In this document: piece after piece, positions 1 through 5,683 of the stretch
Numbering within the stretch: position 1 is the stretch's first letter
Layout: every line of letters starts with the position of its first letter
Program-made: the position numbers and the translations under genes
Notes under the pieces: generated by a model
The model's database searches: none
The model's input: only the letters and a program-made list of their open reading frames with translations
Told to the model about the DNA's origin: nothing
DNA from: Psychrilyobacter sp.
GTDB lineage: Bacteria > Fusobacteriota > Fusobacteriia > Fusobacteriales > Fusobacteriaceae
Direction: 5' to 3'
Assembly: GCA_023145315.1 (NCBI GenBank)
Contig: JAGLEA010000118.1
Span: 1 to 10,109, forward strand
Length of the DNA stretch: 10,109 nt

Positions 1-30
1 ATGGTCGGAGATATTCATATAAAGCTATAA
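1..30 (+). CDS. possible 3' end of an upstream gene (partial)
   Basis: The first bases probably hold the tail of a gene that starts outside the window. Two plus-strand frames are possible. One runs from base 1 to a TAA at 28-30 (tail MVGDIHIKL) and stops just before the ribosome site of the next gene. The other runs from base 3 to a TAG at 48-50 (tail GRRYSYKAIKGISDE) and would overlap the next start by 8 bases. I slightly favour the first, because the second uses CGG, a codon expected to be rare in so AT-rich a genome. The product cannot be identified from so few residues. Confidence 0.3.
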   Translation: MVGDIHIKL

Positions 31-42
31 AGGGGATTTCTG

Positions 43-891
43 ATGAATAGAGTTAAGAAATTAGTAAAAAATATAGTTATATTGATGGTTATATCAATAA
101 TATTAGGTAGTACATTGAAATCAGGATCAGGGAGTATTTTAAAAATAAAAATCTATTATACATTAGCTATTTTTATGAATTTAATACCAATTGCTTATTT
201 TATTCTTAAGTTTAAAAAAGCAAAAAAGCGACCAATATATTTTATAGGATTTGTATTTTATTATTTGCTTATCTTACCTTTTTGGACAAGTTTTGCATTT
301 GGAAACAGTATAGGTCAAAACTTAGATATAAATATTAGTAACTTGATCTCTTTAAATATAATTACAGGATTAAATATTCTTCTACTTCTAATATCTCAAA
401 TGTTTATTATGAAATATGTTTTTATAGATATAATATCTGGCCGAAGAAAAGCTAAGAATACAGATATAGGTATTGTTTTTTTGACTTATATGACTATAGG
501 AATTACATTTGCTTTTATCTATATAATAGTTATAAAAAATAATAATTTAGCTATTAGTGGGATGTTGGGAAATTATAATGGGATTGAAATTTACTTTAGA
601 AGTATTTATTTTAGTTTCATCACCTTAACAAGTGTAGGATACGGAGAAATTATACCAGTTTCTTTATTAGCTCAAGGACTAGTTACTTTAGAGAGTGTGT
701 TAGGAGTTCTACTATTAAGTTTTTCCTTAGGGATCGTGTTTAGTTCTAATTTAAATAATCAAGAATTAGAAGAAAAAAAGAAGGAATTATCTAATGATCA
801 AAATTTCTTGAAAAAACAATTGATGAAAGAGTTTGAAGCAAGTTTGGATAAAAATTTAGAAAAATATAAAAAAGAAATAGAAAAGGGGTGA
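43..891 (+). CDS. potassium-channel-like membrane protein with C-terminal coiled coil
   Basis: A 282-residue inner-membrane protein resembling two-helix-pore (Ion_trans_2 type) potassium channels. The pore is at the C-terminal end: a pore helix at about residues 184-195, the filter TSVGYG at 196-201 (the K+ channel TVGYG signature with one substitution), then an inner helix at about 207-234. Four or five hydrophobic segments precede it, near 9-25, 37-56, 65-86, 104-128 and 142-165. The charged tail (about 238-282, rich in Lys and Glu) looks like a coiled coil that could support tetramer assembly. There is no recognisable RCK/TrkA nucleotide-binding domain, which many bacterial channels carry, so the gating signal is unknown. 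The ribosome site AAAGGGG (29-35) sits 7 bases before the ATG. The stop codon lies inside the ribosome site of mnmA, so the two are probably translationally coupled. Class is fairly secure; ion selectivity is inferred from the filter. Confidence 0.75.
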   Translation: MNRVKKLVKNIVILMVISIILGSTLKSGSGSILKIKIYYTLAIFMNLIPIAYFILKFKKAKKRPIYFIGFVFYYLLILPFWTSFAFGNSIGQNLDINISNLISLNIITGLNILLLLISQMFIMKYVFIDIISGRRKAKNTDIGIVFLTYMTIGITFAFIYIIVIKNNNLAISGMLGNYNGIEIYFRSIYFSFITLTSVGYGEIIPVSLLAQGLVTLESVLGVLLLSFSLGIVFSSNLNNQELEEKKKELSNDQNFLKKQLMKEFEASLDKNLEKYKKEIEKG

Positions 892-893
892 AA

Positions 894-1937
894 ATGGAAA
901 AAGTAGTTGTAGGATTAAGTGGAGGAGTAGATTCTTCTGTAACAGCATATCTTCTAAAAAAAGAAGGGTATGAGGTAATATCAGTGACTTTGGAAGTAGA
1001 TAAAAATTCACCTAGTGAGATAGAAGAAGCAAGAAAAACAGCAAATAAATTAGGTGTAGAACACGTGGTTATAGATGTATCAATAGATTTTAAAAAAATA
1101 GTAATTAAAAATTTTTTAGATGGATATAGTAGTGGAACAACTCCATCTCCATGTGTAGTATGTGATGAAAAAATCAAAATCAAAACTTTAGTAGATTATG
1201 CAAACAAAATAGGAGCGAAGTATATAGCAACAGGCCACTATTGTAATCTAGAATATAACTCTACTTTTGATAAATATCTTCTAAAAAATGCTATAGATAT
1301 AAGGAAAGATCAAACTTATATGCTATATAGACTAGATGAATCAACTCTAAAAAGAATGAAGTTTCCATTATATAGCTATAATAAAAATCAAGTTAGAGAA
1401 ATAGCTAAAGAAATAGGCATGGAAATTCACAATAAAAAAGATAGTCAAGGAATCTGTTTTGCTCCTGAAGGATATAAAGAATATCTACAAAGAGAGATTA
1501 GTGATAAGGTAAAAAAAGGGAATTTTCTAGATGAAGAAGGAAATTTTATGGGGATTCATGATGGGTATCAACTATATACTATTGGTCAAAGAAGGGGTTT
1601 AAATCTAAAAAAACCAAGGCCATATTTTATACTAGACATTAAACCTTCTACAAACGAGATAATATTAGGAGATTATGAAAAATTATTCATAACCCAAGTA
1701 GAATTAATAGATTTTAAATTTGTTGTAGAGATAGACAAATTATTAGAAAGAGAATTGATAGCTAGACCAAGATTTTCTAGCCATGGATTTGCAGGAACAT
1801 TAAAAATAAAAAGAGAAAAAACAGAAGATAAAAAAGTATATTTTGAATATAATGAAAAAAATCCACAAAATGCCAGGGGGCAACATATGGTCTTATACTT
1901 TGGTGAATACCTCGTAGGTGGAGGAGTAATAAAATAA
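894..1937 (+). CDS. mnmA: tRNA-specific 2-thiouridylase MnmA
   Basis: Cytoplasmic enzyme that puts sulfur on C2 of the wobble uridine (U34) of Lys, Glu and Gln tRNAs, activating the base with ATP and taking sulfur from a persulfide relay. The N-terminal PP-loop SGGVDSS is at residues 9-15, TGHY at 113-116 and KDQTYMLY at 139-146. The two catalytic cysteines are present: Cys87 in TPSPCVVC and Cys188 in DSQGIC, matching the Cys102/Cys199 pair of the E. coli enzyme. The C-terminal part is the usual beta-barrel region. Length 347 is slightly short for the family (about 360-370). I chose ATG 894 over the in-frame GTG at 888: GGGGTGA (885-891) is a good ribosome site for 894, and homologues start just before the VVVGLSGG strand. 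Some anaerobes carry two MnmA paralogues, so this could be the second copy. Confidence 0.93.
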   Translation: MEKVVVGLSGGVDSSVTAYLLKKEGYEVISVTLEVDKNSPSEIEEARKTANKLGVEHVVIDVSIDFKKIVIKNFLDGYSSGTTPSPCVVCDEKIKIKTLVDYANKIGAKYIATGHYCNLEYNSTFDKYLLKNAIDIRKDQTYMLYRLDESTLKRMKFPLYSYNKNQVREIAKEIGMEIHNKKDSQGICFAPEGYKEYLQREISDKVKKGNFLDEEGNFMGIHDGYQLYTIGQRRGLNLKKPRPYFILDIKPSTNEIILGDYEKLFITQVELIDFKFVVEIDKLLERELIARPRFSSHGFAGTLKIKREKTEDKKVYFEYNEKNPQNARGQHMVLYFGEYLVGGGVIK

Positions 1938-1949
1938 GGAGTTTTTAAA

Positions 1950-2402
1950 ATGAGAAATAAAATATTAATTTTATTGGTTTTAGTTTTTATAGGATGTAGC
2001 AATACTCCAAAAGAAGAGCCAAAACTAATTTTTAAAGAAAAAATGATTCAATTAAAAGTAATTGGCTTGTCAGATGAAATATTGGGTGAGAACTCAAAAA
2101 TAACTTTTAAAATATGGGGTTATGATGTATTATTGGCAGATGTAAAAGCAACATTATTAGAAGAATATACATACGATCTGGTAAAATTACCAGTAACTTA
2201 TGGATTAGATACTAAGAAAAAATTAGATGAAGTGATAAAGCTCGAAGAAATGGGAAGGTATGGTTACTACATAACTATCGAAGCAGATAATGGAAATGGA
2301 AAAGTGTTCGAAATAGATAGGGAAGCAAGTAAGGAATATTTAGAGGGAAGAAAAAAAAATGTAAAAGAACTTTCAGGGGAAATAGTTTTAAAGGAAAAAT
2401 AA
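1950..2402 (+). CDS. small putative lipoprotein, function unknown
   Basis: A 150-residue protein with a lipoprotein signal peptide: MRNK, a hydrophobic stretch (about 5-15) and a lipobox-like FIGC with Cys16 as the lipidation site. Phe at -3 is less usual than Leu, but the overall pattern is good. The mature part is charged and looks beta-rich. Its spacing of a LPVTYGLD segment (80-87) followed by GRYGYYITIEADNGNGKVF (102-120) faintly recalls the immunoglobulin-like YbaY lipoprotein fold; this is a visual impression only. The ribosome site TAAGGAG (1935-1941) overlaps the mnmA stop, so it is the last gene of the channel-mnmA-lipoprotein block. There is no sign that it shares a pathway with tRNA thiolation. 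Confidence 0.7.
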   Translation: MRNKILILLVLVFIGCSNTPKEEPKLIFKEKMIQLKVIGLSDEILGENSKITFKIWGYDVLLADVKATLLEEYTYDLVKLPVTYGLDTKKKLDEVIKLEEMGRYGYYITIEADNGNGKVFEIDREASKEYLEGRKKNVKELSGEIVLKEK

Positions 2403-2404
2403 AC

Positions 2405-2433
2405 TTTAAAATATAGTGAAATTAAAGTATAAT
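2405..2433 (+). promoter_or_regulatory. candidate sigma70 promoter of the ferredoxin gene
   Basis: A perfect -10 TATAAT lies at 2428-2433. Seventeen bases upstream is TTTAAA (2405-2410), a weak -35. A 7-bp inverted repeat, ACTTTAA (2403-2409) and TTAAAGT (2422-2428), brackets the spacer. No terminator separates the lipoprotein gene from this site, so some readthrough is possible. Confidence 0.55.
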
Positions 2434-2461
2434 AAAATATATCAGAAAACGGAGGAAAAAG

Positions 2462-2638
2462 ATGGCACATAGAATTAGAAAAGAAGAATGTATCTCATGC
2501 GGAGCTTGTGAAGGAGCTTGTCCAGTAGCATGTATCTCTGAGGAATCAGATGGAAAAAGAATAATCTCTGAAGATGATTGTATTGATTGTGGAGCATGTG
2601 TAGGAGCTTGTCCAGTAGATTGTATTGATCAATTATAA
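2462..2638 (+). CDS. 2[4Fe-4S] ferredoxin (clostridial type)
   Basis: A 58-residue soluble low-potential electron carrier. Two cluster motifs are complete: Cys10, Cys13, Cys16, Cys20-Pro and Cys40, Cys43, Cys46, Cys50-Pro. In the standard fold the first three cysteines of one motif and the fourth of the other bind each cluster. The two halves are an obvious duplication: residues 10-25 and 40-55 agree at 13 of 16 positions. Each half also has one extra cysteine four residues after the last ligand (Cys24 and Cys54), where clostridial ferredoxins usually have Ala or similar (CPVNAI). The ribosome site GGAGG (2451-2455) is 6 bases before the ATG. It has its own promoter and a strong terminator, so it is a single-gene, probably well-expressed unit. 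In an anaerobe the likely partners are oxidoreductases encoded elsewhere. Confidence 0.95.
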   Translation: MAHRIRKEECISCGACEGACPVACISEESDGKRIISEDDCIDCGACVGACPVDCIDQL

Positions 2639-2641
2639 AAT

Positions 2642-2670
2642 AAAAAAGAAAGCTTAGGCTTTCTTTTTTT
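2642..2670 (+). terminator. intrinsic terminator after ferredoxin gene
   Basis: A 12-bp perfect stem pairs 2642-2653 with 2658-2669 around the loop TTAG. The 3' arm ends in a run of seven T (2664-2670). It begins four bases after the ferredoxin stop codon. Confidence 0.9.
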
Positions 2671-2671
2671 A

Positions 2672-2680
2672 TGCTATAAT
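2672..2680 (+). promoter_or_regulatory. candidate extended -10 promoter of kdsD
   Basis: TGCTATAAT is a perfect extended -10 (TG, one base, TATAAT at 2675-2680). No good -35 lies 17 bases upstream, where the terminator hairpin is, but extended -10 promoters tolerate that. The start codon is 45 bases downstream. Confidence 0.6.
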
Positions 2681-2724
2681 TATAGTAATTAGTAGAGAAT
2701 AATGAGTTAAATGGGGGATTTAAT

Positions 2725-3684
2725 ATGGATATTAAAGAGTTTGCAAGAGAAGTATTTGATATTGAAATAGAAGAATTGAAAAAAGTGAGAGATAAAATTA
2801 GTAGCGAGATGGAAAGAACAGCAAAACTAATCATGGAATGTAAGGGAAAAGTTGTAATAACAGGAATAGGAAAATCAGGAATAGTTGGTAAAAAAATAGC
2901 TGCCACACTAGCTTCTACAGGGACTTTAACAGTGTTTATGAATTCTGCAGAGGGGCTCCACGGTGATCTAGGAATGGTAGGAAGCGAAGATGTAGTAATC
3001 GCTATATCGAACTCAGGAAACAGTGATGAGGTCGTATCTATAATTCCATCTATAAAAAAAATAGGTGCTAAATTAATAGCTATGACAGGAAATAAACACT
3101 CTAAATTAGGAGTAGAGGCAGACGAAATATTAGATATAGGAGTGGAGAAAGAAGCTTGTCCTATGAATATAGCTCCTACTTCATCAACAACAGCAACTAT
3201 GGTAATGGGAGATGCACTAGCAGGAGTACTTATAAAATTACGAAACTTTAAGCCTGAAAATTTTGCTATCTATCATCCAGGTGGTAGTTTAGGAAGAAGG
3301 TTACTAATGAAGGTTAGAGATGTTATGCATAGTGGTGAGGACTTGGCGATAGTAGATGAAAAAACATGTATAGATCAAATACTTTTAATAATGACAAAAA
3401 AGAAATTAGGAGCTGTATGTGTAGTGGAAGAGGGAATTTCAGTAGGGCTTATTACAGAGGGGGACATTAGAAGAGCCCTTCAAAATAAAGAGGAGTTTTT
3501 CTCATACAAAGCACACGACATAATGATATCAACATTTGTTTCAATTGAATCTCATAAGATGGCAGTAGATGCTTTAGATCTAATGGAAAATAGAAAAAGT
3601 CAAATATCTGTGTTACCTGTGATTGATAATAACAAATTAGTGGGAATGGTAAGAATTCATGATCTCCTAAACAGTGTTAATTAA
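2725..3684 (+). CDS. kdsD: D-arabinose-5-phosphate isomerase (KdsD/KpsF/GutQ family)
   Basis: Cytoplasmic aldose-ketose isomerase that converts ribulose 5-phosphate to arabinose 5-phosphate, the first step toward Kdo for lipopolysaccharide or capsule. An N-terminal SIS sugar-phosphate domain (about 35-175) has GIGKSG at 47-52, HGDLGM at 79-84, SNSGNSDE at 95-102 and HPGG at 184-187. Lys50, Glu102, Glu143 and His184 each lie exactly 9 residues before E. coli KdsD catalytic residues Lys59, Glu111, Glu152 and His193, so the active site is intact. Two CBS domains follow (about 197-255 and 265-318). Length 319 is typical. The ribosome site GGGGGA (2713-2718) fits the ATG. It stands alone between two terminator- or promoter-bounded units, so whether it serves core lipopolysaccharide (KdsD) or a special pathway (KpsF, GutQ) cannot be told from context. 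Confidence 0.93.
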   Translation: MDIKEFAREVFDIEIEELKKVRDKISSEMERTAKLIMECKGKVVITGIGKSGIVGKKIAATLASTGTLTVFMNSAEGLHGDLGMVGSEDVVIAISNSGNSDEVVSIIPSIKKIGAKLIAMTGNKHSKLGVEADEILDIGVEKEACPMNIAPTSSTTATMVMGDALAGVLIKLRNFKPENFAIYHPGGSLGRRLLMKVRDVMHSGEDLAIVDEKTCIDQILLIMTKKKLGAVCVVEEGISVGLITEGDIRRALQNKEEFFSYKAHDIMISTFVSIESHKMAVDALDLMENRKSQISVLPVIDNNKLVGMVRIHDLLNSVN

Positions 3685-3686
3685 TC

Positions 3687-3715
3687 TTGACAAAAATACT
3701 ACTATAATATATAAT
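3687..3715 (+). promoter_or_regulatory. consensus sigma70 promoter of the DUF1858 selenoprotein gene
   Basis: A perfect -35 TTGACA (3687-3692), an exact 17-base spacer and a perfect -10 TATAAT (3710-3715). A second TATAAT at 3703-3708 has a 10-base spacer and is not usable with this -35. It begins two bases after the kdsD stop codon and is the strongest-looking promoter in the window. Confidence 0.85.
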
Positions 3716-3761
3716 TTGTAAATCAAAGGAAAGTTTATAAAAATAATTAGGAGGTAATATA

Positions 3762-3962
3762 ATGGTAAATAAAGATATGAATATATTAGAAGCTGTACAA
3801 AAGCATTCAGTAATAGTTCAAGTTTTTCAAAGATATGGATTAGGTTGAGTGGGATGTATGGTAGCCTCAGGTGAGAGCTTAGGAGATGGAATTGCATCAC
3901 ACGGATTAAATGCAGATGTATTAATCGATGAGATGAATAAGTTAATCGAAGAAACAAAATAA
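3762..3962 (+). CDS. DUF1858 / hybrid-cluster-protein-associated redox protein, probable selenoprotein (in-frame UGA = Sec29)
   Basis: A 66-residue protein of the DUF1858 family (TIGR03980, hybrid-cluster-protein-associated redox disulfide domain). Such proteins read roughly 'T.. E.. ..P....F..YG..C.GC..A..E.L...A..HG.d...L...LN'. The same order is seen here: NILEAVQKH (7-15), VFQRYGLG (21-28), then TGA at 3846-3848 in place of the first Cys, then VGC with Cys32, ASGESLGDGIASHG (35-48), and a C-terminal helix with LIDEMNKLI (54-62). The frame continues uninterrupted on both sides of the TGA to TAA at 3960-3962, and the family match continues too. The result is UxxC, a common layout in thiol-redox selenoproteins. 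A SECIS-like hairpin starts right after the TGA. The ribosome site AGGAGGT (3749-3755) is ideal, with a consensus promoter and a terminator. A nonsense mutation or sequencing error is the alternative; the exact cysteine position plus hairpin argue against it. The redox partner is unknown. Confidence 0.87.
3849..3902 (+). promoter_or_regulatory. bacterial SECIS-like hairpin directly after the in-frame UGA
   Basis: The base after the TGA begins a lower stem: 3849-3858 pairs with 3893-3902, 9 of 10 positions counting one G-U, with a single G-A mismatch (3852/3899). Inside is an apical hairpin: AGC (3863-3865) with GCT (3877-3879), CTC (3866-3868) with GAG (3873-3875), one bulged A (3876) and loop AGGT (3869-3872). 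The loop starts 20 bases after the TGA with G at its second position, as bacterial SECIS elements (read by SelB) normally have. Bases 3849-3889 are about half G+C, well above the surroundings. The fold was done by eye. Confidence 0.7.
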
Positions 3963-3974
3963 GATAACTAAATC

Positions 3975-4009
3975 AAAAAATTACACTCATTAGGAGTGTA
4001 ATTTTTTTT
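3975..4009 (+). terminator. intrinsic terminator after the selenoprotein gene
   Basis: A 14-bp perfect stem pairs 3975-3988 with 3994-4007 around the loop ATTAG, ending in a run of T to 4009. It lies 12 bases after the TAA stop and makes the upstream gene a single-gene unit. Confidence 0.92.
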
Positions 4010-4036
4010 CTAAATATATTTAAATAGAGGTGTTTT

Positions 4037-4576
4037 ATGCAAAGAGTACTAAATTATGAAAATCTCAAGCAAAAAAAATGGAATGGGGGAAATACAAAAG
4101 AATATTATAAAGATAAAGTGAATTTTGGAATAAGAGTTTCATCAGCTACAATAGATAAAGGTGAATCTCGATTTTCAGACTTTACAGGGTATAAAAGAAT
4201 ATTATCAGTTTTAAAGAATAGTGTAGAATTAAATATCAATGGAATATCTACAACTCTTAAAAAAGATTCATTCGTTGAATTTAAAGGTTCTGACAAAGTC
4301 CTATCAAAGTGTGAGGATGAAATAATTGACTTTAATATAATTTGGAGAGAAGAAGAATTTTTGGTTGAGATAAAAAAAATGGAAATAAATGAAAATGCAA
4401 GAGTAGAAAATAGTATTTTTATAATAAGCTTAGTTGATAATAATAATATTATAATAAATGATAGTACTATTGCTTTAAATAAATATGATGGATATGTTGA
4501 CACTGAAAATAACTTAAAAAAAATACAATCAGGCAATAAATGCTTAGTTGTTAATTTTTCTTCCATCTCAAATTAG
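4037..4576 (+). CDS. HutD/Ves family protein
   Basis: A 179-residue protein of the HutD (Ves) family, a bicupin-like fold whose biochemical role is poorly defined and which is often linked to histidine use. Family hallmarks are the N-terminal W15-NGGNTKEYY (like 'W.nGgGttrEl'), RVSSATI (33-39), SRFSDFTGYKRIL (44-56) and the IIDFNIIWR segment (96-104) matching the conserved 'v.DFNvm.R'. No signal peptide or membrane segment is seen, so it is cytoplasmic. The ribosome site AGAGGTG (4026-4032) is close to the ATG. No hut genes are nearby, so a link to histidine breakdown is not supported here. I see no clear promoter in the 27 bases between the previous terminator and the start; expression may depend on readthrough or a weak promoter. 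Confidence 0.8.
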   Translation: MQRVLNYENLKQKKWNGGNTKEYYKDKVNFGIRVSSATIDKGESRFSDFTGYKRILSVLKNSVELNINGISTTLKKDSFVEFKGSDKVLSKCEDEIIDFNIIWREEEFLVEIKKMEINENARVENSIFIISLVDNNNIIINDSTIALNKYDGYVDTENNLKKIQSGNKCLVVNFSSISN

Positions 4577-4594
4577 TATAAATAAAATCTACTC

Positions 4595-4638
4595 TAAATA
4601 GAAAAAGGATAACTTAATTGATATCCTTTTTCTATTTA
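4595..4638. terminator. bidirectional terminator between convergent genes
   Basis: A 17-bp perfect stem pairs 4595-4611 with 4622-4638 around a 10-base loop. It has A-rich and T-rich flanks inside the stem on both strands, and lies between the converging HutD gene and the TSUP gene. Outer bases ACTCT (4591-4595) and AGAGT (4644-4648) could extend it. It probably serves both genes. Confidence 0.75.
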
Positions 4639-4683
4639 AATTCAGAGTATATATAATAACTTTATTTGAGACTTAAATTTTAT

Positions 4684-5421
4684 CTATAGGACCATGTTAA
4701 CGGCCATAACCAATGACATGATAATAAATATAGGCTTTATAAATTTAGCACCGTTTTTAATAGCCATCTTACTGCCTAATTTTGCTCCTAATATCATAAA
4801 AATAGCAGATAGAAAACCATATTTAAAGTTAACTTGTCCATTCCACAAAAAAGTGAGTAGAGCTGCAATACCAGTAGTCAAATTAAGAACTTTAGTGTTT
4901 GCAGTAGCTACAGTGAAATCAAAACCAAATATTTTAACTAGTCCAAACATGAAAAAAGTACCTGTACCAGGACCAAAGAAACCATCATAAAACCCAAGGA
5001 TAGAAGTTAATATCTTACCTAAAGTTTTATTTTTAGGCGTAAAGCCTTTAAAATGATCAATCATTCCGACTTTTCTAGAAAATATAGTATATAGTGCTAC
5101 ACCAAAAATCATAAAAGGAATTAGTGTTTTAAGGATATTAGGAGTAATAAACTGAAGTGTAATAACTCCTAATACAGCTCCTATAAATGCAAAAGGTATC
5201 ATCATTTTTAGAAGTTGAAAATTTAGTTTTTTACTTTTAAAAAAAGTATGACTACTAACTAGAGTTCCAGCAGAAGCAGCTAATTTATTTGTTCCTAAGG
5301 CAAGATGGGGTGGTAATCCAACTAATAGTAGGATTGGTGTGCTGATTAATCCACCTCCACCAGCAATAGAGTCGACAAATCCTGCGATAAACATACCAAT
5401 TCCAATTAATAAAAGTTCCAT
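4684..5421 (-). CDS. TSUP-family (TauE/SafE) membrane transporter
   Basis: A 245-residue integral membrane protein of the TauE/SafE (TSUP) family, which export or import sulfur-containing or other small organic anions such as sulfite and sulfoacetate. The first repeat carries the family signature: a hydrophobic helix, then DSIAGGGGLISTP (17-29), then GLPPHLALGTNKLAAS (35-50). A second copy, FYDGFFGPGTGTFF followed by ANTKVLN, appears in the second half. This two-repeat structure and about eight hydrophobic helices are standard, and the length is typical. The ribosome site AGGAGG (5436-5431 on the minus strand) is 9 bases before the ATG. It is transcribed alone, ending at the shared terminator. 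The substrate cannot be read from the sequence. Confidence 0.88.
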   Translation of the reverse strand: MELLLIGIGMFIAGFVDSIAGGGGLISTPILLLVGLPPHLALGTNKLAASAGTLVSSHTFFKSKKLNFQLLKMMIPFAFIGAVLGVITLQFITPNILKTLIPFMIFGVALYTIFSRKVGMIDHFKGFTPKNKTLGKILTSILGFYDGFFGPGTGTFFMFGLVKIFGFDFTVATANTKVLNLTTGIAALLTFLWNGQVNFKYGFLSAIFMILGAKLGSKMAIKNGAKFIKPIFIIMSLVMAVNMVL

Positions 5422-5456
5422 ATATTTCTTCCTCCTAAAGTTTAAAAAATAAAATT

Positions 5457-5467
5457 ATTATAGCACA
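5457..5467 (-). promoter_or_regulatory. candidate extended -10 promoter of the TSUP gene
   Basis: On the minus strand TGTGCTATAAT holds a perfect -10 (5462-5457) with TG one base upstream, an extended -10. The -35 region overlaps the preceding terminator and is poor. The layout mirrors that before kdsD. Confidence 0.6.
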
Positions 5468-5470
5468 AAT

Positions 5471-5498
5471 AAAAAATCTCCTAAATATTTTAGGAGAT
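5471..5498 (-). terminator. intrinsic terminator after the small zinc-ribbon gene
   Basis: A 10-bp perfect stem pairs 5476-5485 with 5489-5498 around a 3-base loop. On the minus strand it is followed by six T (5476-5471). It lies 5 bases after the stop of the 59-residue gene. Confidence 0.85.
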
Positions 5499-5503
5499 AC
5501 ATT

Positions 5504-5683
5504 TTAGAAGTATTTAAATGAACTTGCGACTCCACGTCCAACTTTAACTCTATTTTTTTTACAGCTAGGACAAATCTTTTTATAAGGAATTCCCACAGAA
5601 TCAAGTTCAGTTTCAAAAACTTTTTTACACTTTAAGCAATTGATGAAAGAAGTTTTAAGATTTTTATTATTAGTTAATTTCAT
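5504..5683 (-). CDS. 59-residue double-CxxC (zinc-ribbon-like) protein
   Basis: A small basic protein with two CxxC pairs, Cys16/Cys19 (NCLKCKK) and Cys38/Cys41 (ICPSCKK), spaced like a zinc ribbon, ending in GRGVASSFKYF. The likely role is zinc-stabilised binding of nucleic acid or protein, but I do not recognise a named family. It has its own terminator and a plausible promoter. The start is odd: the only ATG/GTG/TTG in frame near the 5' end is ATG at 5683, which has no ribosome site just before it, while a perfect AGGAGG lies 38 bases further upstream (5726-5721). The frame stays open back to that site, but only rare start codons such as ATA would use it. The coding call rests on the CxxC pairs, the terminator and the promoter. 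Confidence 0.7.
   Translation of the reverse strand: MKLTNNKNLKTSFINCLKCKKVFETELDSVGIPYKKICPSCKKNRVKVGRGVASSFKYF

Noticed and set aside
888..893. GTG 888 as the start of mnmA
   Set aside because: GTG is part of the GGGGTGA ribosome site that serves ATG 894.
3703..3708. The first TATAAT after kdsD as the promoter -10
   Set aside because: Its spacer to TTGACA is only 10 bases; the second TATAAT at 3710 has exactly 17.
3762..3962. Reading the TGA-interrupted gene as a pseudogene or as UGA = Trp
   Set aside because: The TGA is exactly at a conserved redox cysteine, the frame is intact otherwise, and promoter, ribosome site and terminator are strong. TGA serves as a normal stop at 889-891 and Trp is encoded by TGG elsewhere, so a code change is unlikely.
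4105..4566. Long minus-strand open frame opposite the HutD gene
   Set aside because: It is a mirror of a clear coding gene and shows no family features; similar minus-strand mirrors lie opposite mnmA, kdsD and the selenoprotein gene.
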